From Solenopsis invicta (taxonomy: Eukaryota > Arthropoda > Insecta > Hymenoptera > Formicidae), in NCBI RefSeq assembly GCF_016802725.1, contig NC_052668.1, positions 9,532,501-9,596,500 on the forward strand: DNA of 64,000 nt. Reading direction: 5' to 3'. Positions 47,265-57,309 of the stretch are shown in pieces. The notes beneath the pieces were generated by a model, which was not told the origin of the DNA, made no database searches, and saw only the letters and a list, made by a program, of their open reading frames with translations. Made by a program: the position numbers and the translations under genes. Numbering within the stretch: position 1 is the stretch's first letter; each line of letters begins with the position of its first letter.

Positions 47265-48009
47265 GTCTATGAAAAAGAAATGGAATTAGCAGATATAAAA
47301 ATTAATCACGAAATGGAGATATGTAAACTCAAGAAAAAAAGAGAAGAGTTTATCAATAAAATTACGGTGGAAAAGTTGGTCTTAGAAAAAAAGGAAGTAG
47401 AAGAAAGAGTCAAATTAGCAAAATTCCGTGCTCAAAAAGAAATGTAAGCAATTGCTTGTTTCTTATTAATTAAAGAAAAAAAAATATATATATATATTAT
47501 TTCAGAATAGTTTATGTAAATACCTGTAGACTCTTTTGTAGAAAAATTACTTGAAGAAATAGTTGGTGCTGTTGTCATTAAATCAGGGACAATGTCTAAA
47601 ACATTAGGATCAACTTCGTCAATATTTTGTTGTGGTCCTCCTCCTGTGAGAAACCTTGATTGTCTTTCAGTAGTCAATATGTTTTTACTTTGTTGTTTTA
47701 AATTAGACCAATACTTTCTCAATTGTTGCACGTCTCTCTATAATATAAAATATTGCCTATACTAAAAAGAATTTATAAAATTGATATAAAAATAAGAAAA
47801 ACTACATTTCATACTTTAGTAGAAATTAAGGAAGAATCATTGTACTCCGTCATAATTAACAACCAAGCTTCTGACTTTTCTTTCAATGTAGAAGAATTTG
47901 TACCTTTAGCCTCAATTACGTGTTTGTACTTTTTTAAAATCTCAAGGAATATTTGCTTTTCCAAATCGGAATATACAGCTCTCTTACTAAACATTATCTT
48001 TCTAAACAA
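46436..48009 (-). pseudogene. Harbinger Myb/SANT-like accessory protein gene, four exons, two likely frameshifts
   Basis: Minus-strand exons are 47815-48009, 47524-47737, 47004-47143 and 46436-46909. Exons 1-2 encode a Myb/SANT-like domain (FSKRAVYSDLEKQIFLEILK, then EAWLLIMTEYN and VQQLRKYWSNLKQQSK). In known Harbinger elements such a protein binds DNA and brings the transposase to the nucleus. Exon 3 (REVLKAIKQNSLTRIDHISN) appears to slip frame in an A-run. Exon 4 starts with an acidic stretch (VIIDFEMDDAVP), slips again near 46750, and ends in a Lys/Glu coiled coil closing at AQKEM. The intron between exons 2 and 3 contains an inverted copy of the end of exon 4. Confidence 0.75.
47207..47478 (+). 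repeat. CA/TA microsatellite joined to an inverted copy of accessory exon 4
   Basis: (CA)n and (TA)n at 47207-47264 are followed at 47265 by a plus-strand copy of the coiled-coil part of exon 4 (reverse complement of 46412-46622), about 96% identical by eye. The frame stays open to AQKEM with a handful of amino-acid changes. The copy begins directly after ATATAG, an AG that could serve as an acceptor. Confidence 0.85.
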
Positions 48010-48567
48010 AATTATCTTTTAAAAATATAATATAAAAAAGAATATAAAGGCAAAGAATATTTACAATGAAATTTAGATAAGGTTAGTTTTCTCTATTTAA
48101 ATAAGTTTAAGATTTATATCATAAATATTATAGTAATATTACACTTCAATGTTATAATTTCTTTCAATATTTATTCTATTTTCAATTTACATAATATATT
48201 AACTTACTTTTTATTAAAATCCGAGAAATGCACTGATATAATGTATGTATGTGTACACGGATCTCCTTTACGTATGCATATACTATAGCATTTTCTAGGG
48301 AATTCCGAACATTTCTAAAATTTTAGTGCTTGAGCACAAACTTTATGAAGACTGTCTTAAGCTAAAACTAAATTATTCAAGACTCAACTGTGCATATAGG
48401 ACGTTCTCAAGTTTTGGACATTAAGCTGACCTTGGCGAAGACTATCTCAAGATAGAGTTTAAGCAACGTCTATGAATCCCGCCCTAGGTTTTTAAAGTTG
48501 ATGAAGTAGTCGGTACTGCAGGTGACTGCGTGTGGAGCACGTCAGGCTCCGTCGGTAATATCTCGTA

Positions 48568-48761
48568 GTACAATCGTGTTCGTTACAGTTGCGACACTTT
48601 TTTTTCGATGGTTTTTGGAATGCAGAATTGCTCATCGAGCGGCGAACGTAATTGGTTGGATCCACAAGTAAGAAACAATTACGTTTGCCGCTCGATGAGC
48701 AAGTCTACATTCCAAAAACTATCGAAAAAAAGTGTCGCAACTATAATAAACACGACTGTAC
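48568..48761. mobile_element. Palindromic MITE, about 194 bp
   Basis: The arms GTACAATCGTGTTCGTTA and TAATAAACACGACTGTAC, plus longer inner matches (CTCATCGAGCGGCGAACGTA with its mirror), make almost the whole element a hairpin with centre near 48665. It sits inside the tail of the second gypsy element. Confidence 0.75.
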
Positions 48762-49159
48762 GCCGGCTTTAAGCGTTCCGTGGAGATGGTTGATGCCCAC
48801 ATAGCACGTAATATTGCAGTGATATCACAGCAATATCATTTTTACATTGCAATATTACAAATGAAATATTGCAGAAATATCACAAAATATTACTGTGATA
48901 TCACAGTAATATCAAAATGTCCGCGAAAACGCATCACTGTAATATTACTGTGATATTTCATAGTAATATTACTGTCATATTTCAAAATATTTCTGTGATG
49001 TTTATGTGATATTTAAATAATATTGCAAGAAATTAAATAAATAAATTATTTTACTTTATTTTATTTTTATTGTTATTCTTAATATTATTTTTATATTGTT
49101 ATATGTAATATATATTAGACATAGAAAAAAATAATTATATTTATTAAAACAATACAATA

Positions 49160-49740
49160 ATGTAAACGTAATAAATGTTTAATTTACAAAAAAAAATCTC
49201 TTGTATCCTTTTTCATTTTTGTTAAAAAAGATTCAATTTGAATTATAATTTTAATTTATGTTCAAGATTAAATAACAATACAAAATATTATTTACATGTA
49301 AAAATATAAAATTTTATTTACATGTAAAAATATAAAACAGCGTTCCACACGTACCCCTTGAAAAAAAAGTTGATAAACTTGTTTCAATAAACTGATTACT
49401 GATCAGTAACTGATGATGTTTTATCAGTTAACTGACAAAATATAATCCGTTACTGATCAAAAATCAGTTCATTAAAACAAGTTTATCAACCTTTTTTTCA
49501 AGGGACGTCACATTGGGAAAAAAATTAGAACGAGTATTCGTTTCCAAATTACAGCAAGCAACGATTTTCTTTAAAATCTCACTGAAGTGTGAGCTAGTGA
49601 GTCGTGGTGAGTCAGCTCGGTCGGCCGCAGTGGCATCTAGATATAACACCTGTGGCTGCACTTGACTCACGAGAAGGTCTCCAGCGGCGCGGCCACCTAG
49701 CGGCGGTGCCAGCACTCACTTGTTTGCGTGGAGTCTTATA
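49160..49740. repeat. Interior module shared (inverted) with 42210-42610
   Basis: Reverse-complement counterpart of the module at 42210-42610, including GCCAGCACTCACTT, CAGCGTTCCACAC and CTTGTATCCTTTTTCATTTT. It is longer because a 150-bp palindrome (49355-49504) sits inside it. Confidence 0.75.
49355..49504. mobile_element. 150-bp palindromic MITE with CTGAT(C)AGT words
   Basis: The ends CCCTTGAAAAAAAAGTTGAT and ATCAACCTTTTTTTCAAGGG are near-perfect complements. The interior repeats ACTGATCAGTAACTGAT-type words. It is nested in the shared module and absent from the copy at 42 kb, which therefore gives the empty site. Confidence 0.75.
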
Positions 49741-50858
49741 CACACGGCGGGATCGCATAGCGGCTGTGCATGCGCTCACTTGTTTCGTCGTATGTTGTGA
49801 CGGTCGGTGACCGGAGCCGCAACATTATATACATACATATAATTATTGAACATTATAAAATACCTAATTAATGATAGAATATATATAATCATATTTTTTA
49901 ATAGAGTTGAAAAAAAATGAAATCTAAAGAAAAATTTGTTGGAAATTTTATATTTTAAAAAACTTGAAAAACCTTTTACTATAGTGTTTAATAGTCTAAT
50001 CAAAATTAATGAATAAATTATTTCACAAAATAATGTACCGAGCAGTAAATATTAAACGACATAAAAATGTATATTTTTTTCAAAAACTTCTAAATATACT
50101 TTGAAATATTTATTGCCAAGTGAATATTAAATGTGTATTAACAAAACTTTTTGTAAACATTTTTTTTTTAAATACCTTATGATAAAAACTTTTTAAAATT
50201 AAAATCGATTTTTGTGCTCCTGTAAAAATTATAAATGGCAATAAGACAAATACAAAGGTTTTTCTGTAATTTTTTAATAAAATCATTATTGATCGAGTTG
50301 TAAAGCAATAATTAAATTGATAGATTACATAGAAGAACGTACATTATAGTTTATACATATATACAGTTTAAGGGATAAACTAAGTAAATATCTAAACTAA
50401 TAATAAAGTTACTTAATTTTTTTTCTTAACTTTCACTTTTATTCCACGAAAGGGCAAAGACATAATTATTTTATTTGTAACTTGATTTCTTCTATAGGAT
50501 ACCGAAATTACCAAGAATATTAAGGATACTAAAAATATCGAAATTAATCAAAGAGATAGTGACGTTGCATTAATAAGACATAATAAAAACGTCATTTGAC
50601 ATTACCTTGTTCTTTGGAATTAAATATTGCAACAATATATTGCAATGATATCATTGGAATATTTTAATGTTATTATCACTGTGTAATATCACAGTAATAT
50701 TTCTGTGATATTTCTGTGATATCAGTGGAATATTTCAATGTCATTATCACTGTGTAATATCACAGTAATATTTCTGTGATATTTCACAATAATATGTAAT
50801 ATTTCTGTGATATTGCAATGATTCTGTGATATCACAGAAATATTACGTGCTATGTGGG

Positions 50859-51945
50859 TGGTTCTTCTTTGATGTTGATTTTGAAAACGTAATCTGAGAT
50901 ACGTTTGTAGAGAAACTTTGTACGGTCCTTTGTACGGCTGGTCTAATGGTTTCTTGACTGCATTTACCCGGACAAAAACATGTGAGCACGAATACAAGTC
51001 TTTGAAAGCGAAAGCTTTAGACTTGATATACTGATGGGCTAGCGCGTACTTTGCGCATGTGTTGCCGCAAGTTCCACGAAAATTTACGAATTCGGTGATG
51101 GATCTTTGTCCGTGAAGAATTCTGAGGATAACCGGAGTGGAGTTCCATAGACCAATTCGGCTGCTAATTTTGATGTCTTCCTTGAGACTAGCTCGTAAGA
51201 CGAGAAGTACTGTCTGCAGGATTTTTACCCCGTTTGCGTGCGAACGGATAGCTGCTTTTAATAAACGGTGAAAACGCTTGATTATGCCATTCGAAGATAG
51301 ATGGTACGGCCTTGTTCTTCTTTTAGTTGCTTCTAGCAGTTTTGAAATTTCAGCGTTTGAAATAGCGTAGATTCAAATTGTGAACCCCTGTTAGAATGAT
51401 GACGGCTGGTAATCCAAATCGTGCGACCCAGGATGAATAAAATGTCGTTGCAATGGTATCGGCTGAGATATCAAACATCGGGTATAGCTTCTGGCCATGG
51501 GGTGAATCAATTAATGGCAGTATCTGTATCCCTGAGATACAGGTAACGGACCTATTATATCAACGTGATAGAACCTTGTGTCTGGCATCTTGATGTGTTC
51601 TGGAACATTGTGATCATACCGTTGAAGTTTAGCGCGTTGACATGCTAAGCAAGTTTTTACCCAATTAGTAATATCTTTGTTGATGCTGGACCATATGAAT
51701 CTGCAAGTGATGAGTTGTCTAGTGGCACGTACTCTTGAGTGAAAGAGACCATAACTCACGTCGAAGATTTTTCGTCGGAGAGAGGCAGGGATGTACGGAC
51801 GAATATCTTCTCCGAAAACATTGTAGAAGATTGTGCGTTTGTTGTCGTCTAGACGTAATTTTAGGCTAGATAGCAGCAAGGAATGGAACTCTTCATCGTT
51901 GGTTTGTGCATCGGCTATCTCTTCTGTGGAGATTATTATTGGCAT
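50859..51945 (-). pseudogene. Second Ty3/gypsy element: integrase region
   Basis: Minus frame 51511-51945 shows the zinc-binding part (FHSRVRATRQ, CLACQRAK) and the first catalytic Asp (FYHVDIIGPLP). Between 50859 and 51510 integrase continues in broken frames. A GPYKVSLQTY-like segment precedes the CCCA element junction at 50858, and the continuation is found beyond it near 48770-48795. Confidence 0.7.
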
Positions 51946-52137
51946 GCTAATAGTTTGGATGCGTAAAAGAGCACCCGTGGCGGCATTCTCTATTCCAGGA
52001 AGGTGTGTGATCTTTGTGGAGAATTGTCTGATAAAATAGAGATGACGTAATTGACGCGGTGACGCTTTGTTAGCTTTTTGATCAAACGCGTATGTTAACG
52101 GTTTGTGATCGATAGCTATTACGCAATCGTGCCCTTC

Positions 52138-54098
52138 TCACATGTGACGGAAAAACTTGACGCCACTGTAAATCGCGTAGAGTTTGCAATTATATGTACT
52201 GTATTTCTTTTGCGCGTCGGATAATTTTAGAGAGTAAAATCCGAGAGATATGTATCTACTTTCTTTTACTTGTTGTAAAGCTGCTCCAATTGCCGTTTCC
52301 GATGCGTTATTGCATAGAATTAACGATGATTCCTCGCTGGGATGTGCTAACAAGGATGCGTTTGAAAGTTGCTACTTTGCTTCTTCAAAAGCGTGTTTCG
52401 CTTCGGGAGTCTATGTAATAGAACATCTATCTTGTTTAGTGGTTCCGCTCCTGAATGCATGAAAAGGAGCCTGAAAGGAAGCTGCGTTTTTAATAAACCT
52501 ATGGTAAAAGTTAACTAACCCAAGAAATCTAAGTAATTTTGATACCGTGTTAGGTTTTAAGTAGTTTATGATCGCATCGACCTTGTCTTTGAATGTGGTT
52601 ATCTCATCTCTGTTAACCCTTAAACACACCGATCCTGTAAAATACGGAAACACATTTTCAGGTCTGGGTCTTTTTCAACTTTGAGAAGCTATAACTTTGA
52701 TTACAATCAATATTTTTCTACAATTTTTTTAAAATGAAAGTTCAGAATCTCAGGAGTGTGACTGCACAATGGGCATTGCCAAAAAATAATTTATTGTGAA
52801 GTTATATAGGAAAATGAGAAATTGGTCAAAAATCCACTTTTCCTTCAAAAAATCATATTTTTGCAACAAAAAACTTTAAGAACTTCCAAATACGGCGTTT
52901 TAAAGCTAAATAGTCACATTTTAAAAATAAAATTTGGCAAAATCATTCCTTTTAAAAAGTATAATTATGTAACATGAAGAATATGAGGTATTTTTGGGCA
53001 TCTAAAAATCCACTTTTTTTAAAAACATATCTTTGCAACAAAAAGTTTTGAAAATATTACAATACAGCGTTTTAAAGCTAAAGATTCATACTTTCAAAAA
53101 AGAAATTATATCATTGTCATTTCTATTAAAATTGTACTTATGTAACAAGGCGAATATGAGGTATTATTGATTAAATCGTGTCTAAAATTGAAAATCGATG
53201 TGTTTCATGATATATTTCGGAAAAACTCCCTTTTCTACAGTATTTTATAGTATTCCAATTTTAGACAGAGTATATGCGAGTAACATCCGCAAACTTGTTT
53301 GAATGTATTTTGTCCAGTTTTTTTATGTAAAATACTCACAAAAAAAGTTTCACTTACACAATATATGGGTCGCATTGACCCTAACAAAACTTTGCTGCCG
53401 AGCCGTTCGAATTCTAGTTGACCAAAAAAGTTGATCGATCATATCAATCAAAAGAGAAGATTTCAAACTTTTTTACGTTTTGGTCCAAACTTTCTATCTC
53501 ATTTCATCTTCACACAGGAAGCGTTTGAAACTTCATATGGGGTCTCTCAGACCCACTTACGTGTTTAAGGGTTAATTAAATGCCTGAGATACTGAACCTC
53601 TGGTGAACCAAATAGACAATTTTCGAGGTTGATAAATAAACCGTGCTCTTGAAGTCTGTTGAAAACTTTGCGTAGATGGGCTGTATGCTGCTGCGGAGTT
53701 TCTGATGCTATTAAAATATCGTCGATGTAACAGAAGGCGTAGTCTAATCCTCAGACAGTGCCATCAGTCTCTGGAATGTTTGCGCAGCATTGCACAAACC
53801 GAAGGTCATTTGCTTAAACTGAAAAAGACCAAAAGGTGTTATGATGCAGTTTTTTGTTGATCCTCCAGCGCTATCGGAATTTGATGACTTTTGAATAAGT
53901 CAATGTAGTAAAGATTGTGTATCTTTGTAGACGGTGTGCAAAGTCGTGTATGTGTGGAATTGGATATTTATTGGAGGTTGTTGCTCTGTTCAAACGGCGA
54001 TAGTCGTAGGGCCTCCATCCGTCGTTCTTTTTGTGCACCATATGAAGCGGGTTGGCCCAAGGACTGGATGATAGCTTGCAGATGGTCTCGGCCATCAA
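52138..54098 (-). pseudogene. Second Ty3/gypsy element: reverse transcriptase and RNase H, interrupted
   Basis: RT blocks are WANPLHMVHKKNDGWRPYDY (53871-54098), the YIDD box (53718-53729) and LLRFLGLVNFYHRFIKNAA (52411-52616), split by the piggyBac-type MITE. RNase H (52138-52353) reads NNASETAIGAALQQ where an Asp is expected, and its Glu position also looks changed, so catalysis is lost. Several stops and frame changes are present. Confidence 0.8.
52617..53571. mobile_element. PiggyBac-type non-autonomous element, 955 bp, TTAA duplication
   Basis: The ends CCCTTAAACACACCG and CTTACGTGTTTAAGGG are flanked by TTAA (52613-52616 and 53572-53575). CCCT-starting ends and TTAA are diagnostic of piggyBac. 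The interior is non-coding, with a degenerate internal repeat (AAAAATCCACTTTT and TTTTAAAGCTAAA words, twice). It splits the reverse transcriptase; sequence on both sides reads in the same frame once it is disregarded. Confidence 0.9.
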
Positions 54099-54424
54099 AT
54101 GTTCAAATTCGATTCGTGCCTCTTTGGCACGGATAGAAAAAAAACAGAAGAACTCTTTTGGCTACTGGCGGGCATTGAGTGGCGATGTGATGCTGCACTA
54201 CGTGTTTGGGTTCCTATGGCCTTGTTGGGCAAATGACGTTGCTGAATTCCTGTAGCAGGCTGTATGGACTGTTATTATTGATTATAGACAACGATGGAGT
54301 CTGGCATCTCTATTGGCTTTCAGCCTTGTTGTTCCATTAATGACACGACGGTTGTGTAAGTCAACTAGCAAGTTATGTTGACTGAAGAAGTCCACTCCTA
54401 ATATTGCCTATTGAACGTCAGCTA

Positions 54425-54850
54425 CTAGAAATTCCGAGGTGAAAGTCTATGTAGCGATAAGTTCAGAGTGAAGCTCTTTGTGCCGTATGCATTGATTGAT
54501 GTGCTGTTGGCTGCAAAAATTTTGAAATTTGTAAGATTTGCAAGCTTAATTTGACCTTTCTTGGGCAAGACGGAGACGTTTGCTTTAGTGTCAATCAGAA
54601 ATCTCGTTCCTGAATTTCGATCCAAGATGGGGAGACGGTTTTTGGAGTTTGCAGGGCCCGAGGACGCCTCTAGCAGCGGGGCCTTTTTTAGTTTTCCTGT
54701 TTTTCTTGTGTCTTAGGCCATCCACAAGGTGATTGGCAGTTGCGAGCTTCTGTGCCGTAATATCTGTAGTAATAGCAGGAACGGCGGCAGGATTTTTAGC
54801 AGTTTGAGCAGGCGAGTGATTAGCAAACTGTTGTCTTCGTTTTTATGTCT
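54425..54850 (-). pseudogene. Second Ty3/gypsy element: gag end and aspartic protease
   Basis: Minus frame 54425-54625 contains FLIDTKANVSVLP, a retroviral-type protease in which the conserved Gly of DTGA is Lys. Upstream (54715-54790) a Cys/Tyr-rich CYYYRYYGTEARNCQSPC stretch resembles the gag-end motif C-x-Y-x-x-x-F/Y-G-x-x-A-x-x-C of insect gypsy elements that lack a classical knuckle. The 5' LTR is not recognisable. Confidence 0.7.
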
Positions 54851-54896
54851 AGATTGTGTGATACCACTGTAACCCTATAAATTTCAATCAAAAATT

Positions 54897-54991
54897 ATTT
54901 TTCATTAAATATTTTCCGAATTATGACGCTTGAAAGTTACAATACACTGTAGCTTTCAAGCCTCACAATTCGGAAAGTATTCAATGAAAAT
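54897..54991. mobile_element. Palindromic MITE, about 95 bp
   Basis: TTTTCATTAAATATTTTCCG at the left mirrors CGGAAAGTATTCAATGAAAA at the right, with GCTTGAAAG/CTTTCAAGC inside. Non-coding. Confidence 0.7.
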
Positions 54992-55043
54992 AAACGGTTT
55001 TGGAAAGGTCTTGACACCAGCTATTAGATTCTGGAATAAAAAA

Positions 55044-55229
55044 TAGGGTGTCTTATTTAAAAAAGTTAATGTGATTTTGATCTGACCTTGGCGACGTCAT
55101 TCAAGGTCAAACTGATAATATTAGTAAATAGCTCTTTTAAAACCCTACAACTTTTATCTGAAAAACTTTTATCTGAAATGCTTAGTTTTCGAGATATTTT
55201 GCTATTCCGGTACTTTTTTCCTACCCTGT
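55044..55229. repeat. Possible short element with AGGGTG / CACCCT-like ends
   Basis: TAGGGTGTC at 55043 and CTACCCTGTATA at 55221 are loosely complementary ends around about 185 bp of non-coding sequence. No duplication of flanking bases was found, so this is tentative. Confidence 0.3.
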
Positions 55230-55259
55230 ATATACACACCTATGCACGCACACACCCGC

Positions 55260-55302
55260 ACGCACACGCACACGCACACACGTGCGCGCGCTGGCCCTTA
55301 CA

Positions 55303-55351
<49 letters not shown>
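55260..55351. repeat. CA-rich microsatellite
   Basis: CACG-rich then (CA)n to 55351. Open frames through it are meaningless. Confidence 0.9.
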
Positions 55352-55355
<4 letters not shown>

Positions 55356-55663
55356 ACACATTAATTATTTTTTTAATAACCTTTTTGTTTTTTTTTTTTT
55401 AAATTCGAGCATACATTCTTATTATTTATAAGTTGTATTATCTTGATATATCTTTTTCCAATTCCACAAAGCTTGGTAACCATTTTGACTTTTCACTGCC
55501 ACTAAGAATGGCATCCCATGAACGACTTGGCAACAATATATGTATTAGAGTACATTGACAGAATGTCAAAATTTAATATTTCTTCGATATCTGTGATGGT
55601 GGATGAATGAGTACTTTTTTCAGAATTGTCGCTCTGATTATTAATGTTTTCATAATTGTTGCT

Positions 55664-55960
55664 CTATAGCAATGGCTTTTTAGTGCTGAATTGCCCATTA
55701 ATTTGTATAAAATTTTTGTCAACAATTACATTCGTCGAAAATGTATTCTCCTTCAATTTTGGTGTAATTCTTTTAATAATCTGTACTGTTTCATCACTCA
55801 TGAGAATCTCGTTGAAACAAAGAATATCTTCGGTTTTAAATTGTCTTTCACAAACAAAACGGGCTTGAGTAAGTGGCTTTTTTAATAGATTTAAATTTGT
55901 AGTCCATTTTTGTAACAAGTTACTGCCTTGATGATACAGAGAAAATTTATATATACACAT
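55664..55960 (-). pseudogene. THAP-type zinc finger fragment
   Basis: The minus frame reads LLQKWTTNLNL, RFVCERQFKTEDI and KRITPKLKENTF, in the order W, C-E-R-x-F, then the P-K-L-K tail typical of the second half of a THAP DNA-binding domain. The first two Cys would be in an upstream exon; a Cys-containing stretch near 56090-56115 is a candidate. THAP domains occur in P-element-type transposases and in host factors, so the origin is open. Confidence 0.5.
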
Positions 55961-56340
55961 ACATTTACACTAATACATAACACAGTAACATTTAATTATT
56001 ATTCTACTACGTACAGTACCTTTGGTTCTTTGAAAAGGCTTTTATTCTTTGCCCCCAGCTCTTTATTTGTTTTTCTTGTACGTTCCTATCCGTTTCAGCA
56101 ATGCAAAACTGCACAAACACGTTTCATTGTTATAACTAATCAGAATACTAATCATCTATCAAAATATTGTAAATAGCATCTCATGATGTCTGATGCGTAA
56201 CGAACAGTAAGCAGACGCTGACGTCACAAATTGGAAGTATAGGGACATCTTTGACGCCATTTTAAGTAACGATAAGGGGACCATTTTAGTAGCGGAAATT
56301 TTACTTCTTCTTAATACTTCATGCTCTAGATACATGTAGC

Positions 56341-56366
56341 ATAACCGCATCTCTCGATGCGGTTAT
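56341..56366. repeat. Perfect 11-bp hairpin
   Basis: ATAACCGCATC and GATGCGGTTAT pair perfectly around a TCTC loop. It stands alone with no T-run or gene end next to it. Confidence 0.8.
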
Positions 56367-56459
56367 GACAACTGCCAAAATAATACAAACATGAATTATA
56401 TAAGATGAAATAATAACATTAGAGACTCGCTGCACAATTCGGATAATAATAAAGGTATA

Positions 56460-57290
56460 ATACCGGTTCTAAGTTAGGTGCGTTGAGGAGGGGAGCAGGT
56501 GTGCGGGTGAAAATATGGGTGCAAGGAAAAAGGTCACGTCACGCGTGAGGGAATCACTGTTATCAGTTTACATAAATATGAGTCATGTTTGCGCCGTGTT
56601 TATGTAAACGCGATTCTTTGAACCGCGGGACGGCACTGATATTTTACATAAACACGAACCAGAGTCGTGTTTAGGTGCCGCCAGGAGGAAGAAGCAGAGG
56701 TATCCCCGATGCATCCCAGATTAGAACTGCAATTTTCGCGATGCAAGAAGTAAGTGCGGGCCTGACGTCCGTTGCCGCCGCCACCGTCGTTTTCGATAAC
56801 AATTATTATCAAAAAAGCAAAAATCGCAATGCGGATAGACGAAAGATATCGTATATACAATTTTTTAACTTACCAACTCCTACTCCTCCTCCTCGTTCTC
56901 TTCCGCCCTGATGTGGCACCCAAATTTATAAAAAAAATTTGAAAAGAATGTTTTAAAAAACACTACCACTACCACCACCACTACTGTCACTTTTTTGGGA
57001 GATAGTTTTTTTTGCTACTTGACGACATCCTCTTTGTCCTTCTCCTCGTTTTCAGAGAGAGGATGTATCCCCTCGTAGAAGATAGATTCCGCGGCGTCCG
57101 TATAACGTCAAAATACAAGCGGGGAAGAAGAAGAAGAGGTCTTGCAGAGTTTCTGCCACGACTTCATACTGTTCCTTCTATCGTTCCTCCTTACATATCT
57201 CCTTCTGTCCTTACTCCTCCTCCTCCTGTTCCTCACGCATTTCTTCTTTGTGCATCTCCTCATTTTGGCGAAACCAAAATTTTTTTTTGC
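56460..57290. other. GC-richer region with short open frames, function unknown
   Basis: Composition differs from its surroundings. It contains TTTACATAAA/TTTATGTAAA inverted pairs (56570-56660), a CCTCCTCCT-rich stretch (57190-57240) and two open frames (56675-56911, 57012-57386) without recognisable domains. Potential donors (AAG|GTAAGT-like at 56745) make a small exon conceivable, but nothing proves a gene. Confidence 0.35.
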
Positions 57291-57309
57291 TATTTGATCA
57301 CGTACTTCA

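Larger units (their letters stand above)
43646..48484. mobile_element. Near-complete PIF/Harbinger transposon, 4.84 kb, TAG target duplication
   Basis: The TIR GGGCGGGATTCATAGATGTT at the left and its near complement ending CTATGAATCCCGCCC at the right are flanked by TAG (43643-43645, 48485-48487). Subterminal CTTGAG/CTTAAG words lie inside both ends. It encodes the two proteins expected of the superfamily in convergent orientation, a DDE transposase (plus) and a Myb/SANT-like protein (minus). It is inserted in the tail of a decayed Ty3/gypsy pol. Few lesions suggest a young element. Confidence 0.9.
48796..50858. mobile_element. CCCA-ended element with TGATATCA/AATATT word arrays, 2.06 kb
   Basis: The TIRs CCCACATAGCACGTAATATT and AATATTACGTGCTATGTGGG are perfect over 20 bp. 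About 230 bp at each end is filled with TGATATCACAG, CAGTAATATTAC and related words in both orientations. Flanks TGGTTGATG and TGGTTCTTC suggest an imperfect 8-9 bp target duplication. It interrupts integrase C-terminal coding sequence of the second gypsy element. The interior carries the module shared with 42210-42610. There is no transposase, so it is non-autonomous; the superfamily is not recognised. Confidence 0.8.

Noticed and set aside
48797..50860. CRISPR-like array from the regular palindromic words
   Set aside because: Words are subterminal, vary in spacing, lack unique spacers and occur inside inverted termini in a eukaryotic genome with spliced genes.
56341..56366. Intrinsic transcription terminator
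   Set aside because: No U-tract and a eukaryotic context; only a hairpin is supported.
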